Part shown: positions 55,205 to 64,000 of the stretch, piece by piece
Position numbering within the stretch: the stretch's first letter is position 1
Layout of the letters: every line of letters starts with the position of its first letter
Assembly: GCF_023065955.2 (NCBI RefSeq)
Contig: NW_026622919.1
Span: 818,501-882,500, forward strand
Source: Ursus arctos
Taxonomy: Eukaryota; Chordata; Mammalia; Carnivora; Ursidae
Direction: 5' to 3'
Length of the DNA stretch: 64,000 nt
Program-made: the position numbers and the translations under genes
The notes under the pieces: generated by a model
Told to the model about the DNA's origin: nothing
The model's database searches: none
Seen by the model: only the letters and a program-made list of their open reading frames with translations

Positions 55205-56450
55205 GAGGTTAGTGCGCCCCTTCGTACCTGAATCGTCCCACTGATCAATACTCCACACTCATCAAGTACAAACCACAGGTGAGACTTTGTTTTTAATGAT
55301 CATTTACTGTCATCGGGTTCTGAGCAGAAACAGAAACAGAATGAGGCGTACAGGCCCAACACTCTCTCCACGAATTACAAACACGCACCCACAAAGTAGG
55401 AGTGCACATTTCACCTTGACTGGATGCGTAGGATGGTGCGTTTGAACCTCAAGACGCCGCCGGTGGGAGAGCAGGGAGGGCACGGGTACACGCCAGGAGA
55501 GCGTGCCCTGATGAGCTCGGCCCTGCACACTGAGAAGGTGCAGAGAGGGTTGTGAGGTCCCCCGGACAGTCTGCAGGGACCCCTATCACGGCCCAGCCTG
55601 AGGGCCATGTGGCCACATGCCTGCGCTCCACCCGAGTCCTCACCCTGTCCCCCTGCACCCTGGGTGTGGTTCGGGAGACAGCCTTACACATGGTCCTGGG
55701 TACAGGTGGAAACACAGGGCGGTGTCAGTGCTCCCAGGGAAAAGCAGCACGTCCAGCCCAGTGGAACCTGAGCCGGTGCAGACTGAGAGGGGCTCCCTCC
55801 AGAAACAAACGAAATCACGGGTAAAATTCAGGTACCAAGGTGAATATTCAGGATGAGCAAAGAAATCACAAATTTCAAAAAGCATCCAAACCATCCAGGA
55901 AATCATATTTTTAAATTAATGGACACCACCAACCACTGTGTTTCTTGCTACGTAATTTCACTGCCTCCTCTTTGGCCTCCTCTTCAGATGACCAGGGTTT
56001 TGTGATGCCATTTCGTGAGAGAGCACAGAGTTTAAATGCCGTCTTATCTAAAGCAGGGTACGGGCCAGGACGTGCTTGGCCCGCTGAGCATGCACAGAAC
56101 ATGTGCCTTGGCTCCCTACAAACACAGGCATTCCGGGAAATTCTATTTTTCAAGACTCTCATCAAGAAAAAGGGAGATGGCAGGGTTACAATTGTGCCAG
56201 GCTCCTCGTGAAGCATTGTCCTGGACATGGAAATGTGTTTTCACAGGCACGGTGAGCACCCAGATTTCGCCAACAACGTCCCACCCCATACACTTCACAC
56301 CTTGCTCCTCCGCCAGCAGGGCGGCACTCTGGAGGACACAGGCACCTCTCAGGCAGCCCTCCTGCCCACACTCTTCCCACCCGGGTCGCAGAGCTGGCCC
56401 AGGAGCAGCAGGTGTGCCTGGGAGAAATCAGTGTTCTTCCCTGCCCCTGC
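55205..56450. other. Unassigned stretch, no gene identified
   Basis: It sits between an old L1 fragment and the MaLR LTR. Minus-strand sequence at 55300-55900 ends with an ATTAAA near 55290-55300, so it may be an LTR or an old retrocopy, but I could not name a source. Confidence 0.3.
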
Positions 56451-56454
56451 CGAA

Positions 56455-57060
56455 ACACTATCCTACAAACTTGGTGGCTTAGAATAATGGGAATTTAGGG
56501 GCGCCTGGGTGGCGCAGTCGTTAAGCATCTGCCTTCGGCTCAGGGCATGATCCCAGCGTTCTGGGATCGAGCCCCACATCAGGCTCCTCCGCTGGAAGCC
56601 TGCTTCTTCCTCTCCCACTCCCCCTGCTTGTGTTCCCTCTCTCGCTGGCTGTCTCTCTCTGTCAAATAAATAAAATCTTAAAAAAAAAATAATGGGAATT
56701 TATTTTCTCACAATTCTGGAGGCCAGAATATCAAAATCAAGACAGTTGGCTCCTCCTGGAGGATCTGAGGGAGCACGTGCTCCAGGCTTGTCCCGCTGCT
56801 GGCGGCTGCCGGCGATCTGCATTCCGTGGTCTGTGGCCTCTGTCACCACGTGGACGTCTCCCCGGCGCCTCCTGTGTCCACATGTCTCTCTTCTTGCAAG
56901 GACACTGTTGTACTGGATTTAGGGCCATCCAACATGGCCTCATCCTAACTTGACTATGTCTGCAAAGACCCTAATCTCCGAATGAGGTCCCATTCACAGG
57001 TTCTGTGTGGTCATGGATTTTGGTTGGAGGGGAGCACCATTCACCCCAGTATACCATCCC
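56455..57060 (-). mobile_element. ERVL-MaLR LTR split by a SINE
   Basis: On the + strand it reads as the reverse of an MLT1/MST-type LTR: tacaaacttggtggcttaga, ttttctcacaattctggagg, cttgcaaggacactg, gactatgtctgcaaagaccc and aatgaggtcccattcacagg, ending near accccagtatacc. A SINEC at 56498-56687 with a perfect 15-bp duplication interrupts it. Confidence 0.7.
56498..56687 (+). mobile_element. SINEC1 inserted in a MaLR LTR
   Basis: A perfect 15-bp duplication aataatgggaattta lies at 56483-56497 and 56688-56702. Head gcgcctgggtggcgcagtcg, tail ctcgctggctgtctctctct plus poly(A): the bear/pinniped-type subfamily. Confidence 0.96.
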
Positions 57061-60000
57061 CCTCCCAAATAGCAAAAACTTCTTTGCTCTTGGAGAGACT
57101 GCATGCCCCTGAGTAGACCCCACTAAAGCCAAATCATGTACGCCCAGATCAAGTTGGCCCTAGCCAGGCTCCAGAGGGGCTCCAGGCCAAGCCGAGGCCG
57201 CCTGACAGCAGCACAGTGGAAGGAGACGGGGTCTGCAGCACTGCGGTGCGAGCGTCTTCAGCAAAGTGCACAGCACGTCTGAACGGCAGGGCTGAGGCCT
57301 GAGGGTCGGGAGCTGCACGCACGCCTGCCTGGGGCGGCGGCGGGGTGGCCTCTGGAGACGCTGCCCCCACGCACAGCCTCTAGGCACTGTAAAGCGGGGT
57401 GGTCATTTCTGTGGCAGGAGGCGAGGTGGGGTCCAGGGGGCTGAGGGGCAGCACTGACCCCAGGTCGCAGACGTCCCGAAGCTTCCCTGGGGGTCCGCTG
57501 TGGGGTTTGAGCTGACCCCCCACCGTGGGGGTCTGCAGCCTGCTACACAGCAGATTTGCTGCGGGGTTAGCTCTGGGCCCCGCAGGGACGGGGACACCCA
57601 GTTAAGGGGCACTGGGCGCACCGCAGGAGCCACGGACTGGGCCGTGCCCCGTGGATGACCGTGTGGCCGAGACCGGTGTGGGGGTCCACACGTGGAACCG
57701 TGCGGTTTGCTGTCCTTCTACGTGAGTGACTGACTTTTACGTCCACCCAGCAATGCTGACCCAGTGGCCACTCTGCGCAGGGTACGGGGGCAACTAAACG
57801 AACTCCAGTCCCTGTCCCCGAGGAGCCGGCATTCCCGGGGAGACGGGAGGGATATCCGAAGGGAATACTCCAGGTGTCAGAAAGCCAGGGTGCAGGAAGG
57901 GCCTCCAGGGGCAGGGAGCAGAGGGGGCTGCCGTGCTGAAGGGGCTGGTGTGGGGACACCAGGAGACAATGTCCAGGCAAGGGTCGAGAGGCCGGAGGTG
58001 CTGGGTGGGAGCTCGTGTGTCTGGGAACCTGGCTGGAGGTGAGAGGCGAGGGTGCAGGGACAGGGGAAGGTAGGACAGGTGGCGCAGAGGACGGGGAGCC
58101 AGGCCACACATTCAGTCTGGGAGGGCCGGGAGCACGTGACCCGACCGAGAGGATAACAGGGTCCCTCTGGCTGGGGACGGGGGCAGCGGGCTGTGAACCA
58201 GCTCAGGACAGCAGTGCATGGAGCAGGAGGCCGAGAGCCATGGGCAAGCTCTGTCCTGACGCTGTGGCCGACCTGTGAGGGTTAAGCCAACGTCAAGGCT
58301 GGGCTGGCCTGAGCCGAGAAGAGAAGGGGGTGAAGGTCGTGGCCCTCTGGGTGTGAGAGCCCAAACCAGACGTCCTGGAGAGGAGAAGGACCTCAGCTGG
58401 ACACTGCGGTGGTGCTCAGCCCTGGCCAAGGGCTCAAGGGCTCAGGGCTGCTGAGCAGTCCACCCGCCCCGTCACGGCCTGCCAGGCAGGCACAGAGCTG
58501 AGCTGCTGCAGACACCTGGCCCCCCCAAGGCTGTGGCTCCCGCCTGGCTGGGGGCTGCTGGGGGAGCCGGAAGGAGCTGTGGGACTGCAACTCCCCCACC
58601 AGCCTAACCTCTGCCCCCAGTCCTGGTCAGGCCTGCAGCCCCGGCCTCCAAATCCTAACACCCACATAGGCAACAGCAGAAGAAGCACCCGCATCCGGGT
58701 GTCTGTGAGTTTCACACCAAAATCAGGTAACAGCGGGTAAATAAAGCATCTTCTCCCCACCGCCAACACCACCACTTTGGCAAACAAACGCCCACGGCCA
58801 CCTGAAAGCCAGGCCCAGCTCTAGTCCCACCCCCACCCCCCCGCAGTGAGGGCTCAGCCCCAACATAGGCCGGGGGTTCCTGTGCGTCCAGCCACCGGTG
58901 CAGCTGGGGTCCCAGTGGGCCCAGGCCCCCCACCCTGGCTGCTGCTCAGGCCGCTCAGGCCTCTAGAGCCCTCAGCCAGCCCTCCCCACCTGCCACTTAC
59001 CTTTTTTTTTACCACTTTTCTTTCCCTCCTCCCCCTTCTTCCCCTTTTCCCTTCCTGCCCTCGGTCCCCTGGCTGAGGGCCACCATCCCTTTGCAGACTT
59101 TCTGATCACCCGGCTATTGGGTGGACCTCGTCCAGGACCTCCCCAAGCCTTCCTGGTCTCCCAGGGGACGGATTGGCCATGGGCAGGTGGTCTGCCTGCT
59201 CGGGGGACACCCCTCAGCCTGGGGCTCCCATAGCCCCTGGGGCCCACACCCCCGCCCCGCACCCTGCGCCTGCCCCTGCTCCTTTCTGTCAACCACAGGG
59301 CCCTGCCACCCCCTTTAACAAAGCCAACCCTGCCACGGAGAAGTCAGTGAGGCGACTGGATGCATGGCCCGGGAAGGAGGGACCCTAAACACCCGGGGAA
59401 GCGGGGAGTTGCTGCCGGGTCCTACAGTCCCAGCTGGACAAGCATTGGGAGCACTGCCCCCACCGTTCAGACCAGAGCAGCCTCAGGGCTTGTGGAGGGT
59501 TAGGATGAAGACCTGCAGGGGGGTGGCATCTTCCCATTTGACAAAAGGGAACGGGAACGGAGAAAGCCAGTGACACACAGCAGATGGCCAGGGCAGTCCG
59601 CACACTGGGCCTCAGGTCCCAGGGCCTGCACGCAAGCAGCCGCCTGCCCCCCTCTCTGTGCACGCAGCTCAGAACAGTCTCAGGGCTTCCTGAGTCAAAG
59701 ATAAAGCTTCCCTGGGGACCACAGAGGAAGATACCAGAAGACCTGGGGATGGGGCGAAGAGACCCCGTTGTGGGCTCCTAGGAGCCATCCTGTCCCCAAA
59801 GCTAGTGCTCTGGGGGAGAGGGAATGTCTGCTATGACAAGAGATCAACCAGCTGGACACTGGGGTCCCCAGGCACTCTGAGCAAGATGGGGCCACCTGGG
59901 ACCCATGGGTCTCTGAGGAGACTTCCAGGCCACAGCCTAGCCAAAGCCAGGAGGTACCCACTGCCCCCAACATGCCGCCCAGCAGCCAGCCTCCTGGCCA

Positions 60001-61412
60001 TCACCTACGGGCATGGAGAGGGCTGCTGCGGGATCTGGGAACAGCTCCCAGAGGCTGAGGGAGATGGCCTGCCTGCTCTGTGACCCTGAGGGGCACCCCA
60101 TGGCACTGGAGCACTGCCCGCGGGGAGCTGGCCCAGACCCACAGCTCCTCAAGGCCAGGTCCACCCTGCAAGCCCGGCAGGCTGACACCACAGGAGGCTG
60201 AGCTTCCTGTCTCTCAAAGGTGGGCAGAAGGCATGTGACATCCTGTCTCTCCTCTCGTTCTACGAAAACACTCAGCTCCGGGACAGTGTTCTCTCAACCC
60301 CCAAAACCATCTACCCCTGGTCTGGGGCCTCCATCAGCTGCCCCTGATGCTTGGGACAGCCTCCACCCCTTCGAGGACTCCCCATCCTATAAGACCCTCA
60401 CCCCATCATGGTGGGATGGAACTTTCTGGTGCTCCTAAAGTCTCAACCACCCAACAGCTGCTGGGCAACTGCCTTGAGCGGGGGCTCCAGATCTCCCCAC
60501 AGTCTGGGCCGGGAGAGCGAGGCCCAGAAGATGCCCCACCTGGTGGAAGGCCCAGGAAGGAAGACCCTTTTGGGGGGGACCCCAAGCCCCACAGGAGTGA
60601 TCTCACCAGGTGAGGTGAAGCTGTTTAAAAGCAGGCATGCTGCTACAATCCGAGTGACATGGAGGCCTGGGGTATGGGGGTCACAGTACTGACCCTCAGC
60701 TCGGCCCTGCAACGGGGGTTCCTGGGGGAGGGGCAGAGGGCATCAGGGCCCCCCCCACCACATTCTCTCCCGCACATGGTACATGGCAGGGAGGTCCAGA
60801 CTGTTCTCAGCATGTTCAGAGAGAGACCATCTCGACCACGGGGTCCCCCACCCGCCCTTCTCACTCCCCACATCTGCCTGAGTGGGTCTCTTTCCACCTG
60901 GGCCTCCAGGCTGCAGCCTCTCAAGGGACCAGTATGATGCCCATTGTCCCATCTCTGTCACCTTAACCTCCCCCTGCCAAGGGGCTGTCACTTGCCAGGC
61001 TTCAGGGCCCCAAACGCAGGGGTAAGCCCCCGAAGTTGGCTGTGGTCCTGTGATCTTCGCCATGGGGGTCCCAGGGATGTCTCACCTGGTCCTCATCAGC
61101 GTCATCAGAGAGGACATCTGGTCCCGGTCAGTAAGCTTGGGCAGGGAGCCCTGATGATAAGGCTGGTCACATCTTCTCGCCCGCAGCTGGGCCACTTAGA
61201 GGAGGGGTCGTCTTTCCCATCCCCCCTTCAGGACATTGTGTGTCCCAGGTCGGTTCTCAAGATGCGGGACCCCTGCCCAGAAGCATCTCTTGGCTCCAGT
61301 GCCACTGTCACATGCTACCCCCCCCCCCCACTAGGCCATTTCTCTTCAGGGCTCCCTGCAGCTCCAACACCAGACTGAAAAGCCTGGCTCATCTCCACCT
61401 TGCTCACATTGC

Positions 61413-61430
61413 GGGGGGGGGGGGGGGGGG
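61413..61430. repeat. Poly(G) tract
   Basis: 18 consecutive G residues, likely polymorphic and prone to assembly error. A similar run lies at about 47893-47911. Confidence 0.9.
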
Positions 61431-62529
61431 AACACCCACCCTGAGCTCAAATCTGCCCCAAGATGCCACACTGTCCCTGGCTCCTTGGTGTCTGGGCTGA
61501 GCCCCGATGGCCCCATCCCAGCCATTTTGGGTACCCATGGCTGGGTGGTCAGGCCCAACACCTCTGTGCACATGGTCCAGTCCTGCCCACATGACCTGGC
61601 CCCTGCCTTCAGGCCATCCCTGCCCGTCTCAGCCAGCCACCCCCCACGGCCTCTAGAATCCCCTGCCAGGCAGAGCTGGTCTGGTGGGAACTCCACTCCC
61701 ATCTACTTCCAGGGAGCCAGGGGAAGGGTCCAAGCAGAGGAGGGGCCCTGAGGGGGAGCTGCGTCCACAGCCAACACGCACACCCCTCCACATCTTTGCC
61801 CTGCCCCACCTACAGCTCGCTCTCCCTCCCGTCAGCCTGCCTCTGACGGCCGGAACTGCCCCGGGGGACAAGCAGCCCTCGGCCTTGCAGACGATGGCCA
61901 GGTGGGGTCCCCAGCCCTCCATGCACGCGGTGGAGCCGCATAGCAGCCACCTGCCTTGCTGTGGGGCCCCGCGGAGCACGGGGCGGGCGGGGGCTCAAAG
62001 GAGGGCCGTGTGCCCTCTGGCGGCAGGACTCGGCAGCGGCGGGGAGCCAGCCCAGCTAGCGTCTCCTGGCTCCCCCCACCAGGCCTGGAAGGGAGGGCCA
62101 CGTTCATGGACTCTCCTTGACAGCTGGAGAAACTGAGGTCTACCGGTGGCAGGAGCCTTTGACAGAAATGGAGCACCCCCAGCCTCAAGGAGGATTCCCC
62201 AGTTTGCAGGGCGTGGGCTGTGGACCCGCCAGAGGGTCTCCCCACGGCCGTCCACGGTGGTTCACAGCTTAGCTTCCTGCAGGCGTTTGGGCCTTTTGAT
62301 CTCCTCTCGGTGGACCCCCTGCAGGGTCTGAGGCTTCGCCAGACTTGCCATCCCTGGGGCCTTGGGTCCGGCCTTGAAACTCCTGCAATTGTTAAGTCCT
62401 GGGCTTTAAGCCTAGTCACAAACGTCGATGTGGGGAGGCCTCTCTCTACCCCAATTCAATCCCATCTCCTACATGGGGCGACTGGAGGCTGGCAGCTCAG
62501 GCAGGAAAGGACTCACCAGGGCAGAACAA

Positions 62530-62722
62530 AGGAGGCACGGGAATGTATGGAGGGGTGAGGGGACATAGGAATGTAGGGGCGGGGAGGGGACACGGGAACG
62601 TTTGGGGGGGTGAGGGGACGTGGGAATATAGGGGCAGTGAGGAGACATGGGAACGTTTGGGGGGGTGAGGGGACACGGGAATGTATGGGGGGGTGAGGGG
62701 ATATGGGAATGTGTGGAATTGT
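62530..62722. repeat. G-rich VNTR, about 28-31-bp units
   Basis: Six to seven units follow the pattern gggggggtgaggggacacgg then gaatgtat or gaacgttt. One strand carries many runs of three or more G, so quadruplex formation is possible. Confidence 0.85.
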
Positions 62723-64000
62723 CCGTTTCCGGTACCTGTGCCTGTTGTAAGCAGCCCATTGGTCAGCTGGTGCCCGTGGCTATTTCCAGGTAGGTCGCCT
62801 GATGAGCCTGTGTGCACTCAGCCTGGTGGTCGCCAGAGGCCCTCTGCCTTCCTCATGGTTCCGTTGCTCAAGCCTACTGCCCCAGAGCGGCCTCTCCATC
62901 CTAGACCCCCAGCTTGTCCCCAGGCCCATCACCGTTCGGGAGTAAAGTAACTGCAGTGACCGGTGACCGTCTCCCGAGACCACAGCCAGCATTCTCCAGA
63001 GTGGACAGTTGCCGTCCCTCCCACACTCCCCTTCCAGGGCTCCAGGGCCCCCCTGACCCTTGCCTCTAACTGCCCGGCCAACATGGGAAGAGGGGGCTCT
63101 GTGGGAGGGCAGGAGCCGAAGTCCCGTGTGCAACGGTCAGCGGCCTACACCCTTCCCGGGGCTGCGAGCTTCCTCTCCCCAATTCTTCTGGCCGACCCTC
63201 CTCCTTCCGACTCTCCTCTCCCCTCAAATGTACCCACCTCTGCACGAATCTGGATCAGAACTCAGCACTGCCTGCCACCCCCCACAAGCCCCACAAGCGG
63301 TCACTGAACAAGATTGGCTTTCACTGCTGTGACTAACGTTGGGTTGTGTCGACCTTTCGAGGCCCTGGGTGCCTCTGACACACTCAAAGGCCTCCAAGAT
63401 AGCTCTCCGTGGGCTTCGGCCCTGCCTGCAGACCGGCCTGCCTACCGCTCCCCTCCCGGGGTGGACACCGCTCTAGACGGTTGGGGGTCACACTGGGCAA
63501 GGTCGCCCAAAGAGGCCACCCCTACCTGGGCTGGGAAGGGGGTGCTGGGCACACTGCTCTGCTAAAAACTCCCTGCCAGCCCCAGGGGGTGGCCCCGCGG
63601 GGGGAGCGCAGTCCTCGAGAACCGTGGCCCGCTGACGTTGCCTGGGACTCTGGGTCACAGTCAAGATTCACCGCTGCTGGGTTTAGTTCACGTGTTATCA
63701 TCTCCGTGCAGAGGGCTGAGTGTTTCCATCGCTCCATTCCCTGAGCCGTGTCATCATTCCCAGCCCACGGCTTCCTGGTCGAGGCCGGCCAGCACGCACT
63801 GACGCACACCCGCCACGTCAGGGTATCTAAGGGAGCCTGCTCGCCACCATGAGCGTGCGGGGATGACGACTCAGCACACGCTGGAAATACAGCACAAGAA
63901 GCCCTCCTGTTGGCAGGAGACCACATCCCAGCAAAGGTTCCTGGGTCTCGGACCCCGATAAGCCTGCTGCGCGGGGTACACACACAGCCTGTACCCCCCA

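Larger units (their letters stand above)
57065..64000. other. GC-rich intergenic sequence, no gene seen
   Basis: No family was recognised in either strand. It is the only long part of the right half without SINEs. It contains the VNTR and poly(G) tract listed separately. In human the next gene beyond CD7 is CSNK1D; no exon of it was recognised here. Confidence 0.5.

Noticed and set aside
2350..56687. tRNA genes suggested by A/B-box-like strings
   Set aside because: All instances found sit in SINEC heads derived from tRNA. None folds as a complete tRNA with a CCA-side acceptor stem as far as I could judge by eye.
1..64000. UTS2R, a neighbour of TEX19 in human
   Set aside because: No seven-helix receptor frame of about 390 codons is present on either strand, so the gene must lie outside this window or elsewhere.

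Overview
The window is GC-rich mammalian genomic DNA from a carnivoran. At least 17 tRNA-derived CAN/SINEC elements are scattered through it, with heads of the form GGGCGCCTGGGTGGC. Two or three carry the cacagcggttaagcgtctgcc head and ctcgctggctgtctct tail typical of caniform SINEC1 (bear and pinniped genomes). Carnivore L1 3' ends are also present. My best guess is a bear or a pinniped; the species cannot be fixed from sequence alone.

Three protein-coding genes are recognisable, all on the + strand and in the neighbourhood that corresponds to human 17q25.3: TEX19 (one coding exon, 8943-10034, germline/placental LINE-1 and ubiquitin-ligase regulator), SECTM1 (coding exons 40525-44715, probable CpG-island first exon ending at 30471) and CD7 (four coding exons, 47498-50138). 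SECTM1 is the known ligand of CD7, so ligand and receptor genes lie in tandem about 2.8 kb apart. All splice sites used are canonical GT-AG and all phases agree, giving predicted proteins of 363, 188 and 209 residues. TEX19 is full length as in mouse, not short as in human.

Layout: 1-320 is a carnivore L1 3' end. From there to 7.7 kb there is no gene, only old repeats including a MaLR LTR at about 3.1-3.5 kb. A 33-bp minisatellite (7775-8330) precedes TEX19. The stretch 10.6-30 kb is gene-poor, with scattered SINEs, an old CpG-rich L1 relic near 16.5-17.1 kb and a 33-bp VNTR at 21.2-21.4 kb. A CpG island at 30.0-30.75 kb probably holds the SECTM1 promoter. The presumed 10-kb first intron of SECTM1 contains a 19-20-bp minisatellite (about 33.0-33.76 kb), several SINEs and an antisense, 5'-truncated processed pseudogene of EIF1A (38.95-40.32 kb). 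CD7 is preceded by a GC-box tandem duplication. From 50.5 kb to the end there is no gene I can support. That stretch holds old L1 fragments, SINEs, a MaLR LTR split by a younger SINE (56.46-57.06 kb) and a G-rich VNTR (62.5-62.7 kb).

No RNA genes, CRISPR arrays or bacterial-type systems were seen. The observations most worth a second look are the TEX19 length and orientation, the SECTM1 cysteine pattern and short tail, the EIF1A retrocopy inside SECTM1, the possible SINE-supplied SECTM1 poly(A) signal, and the minisatellites.
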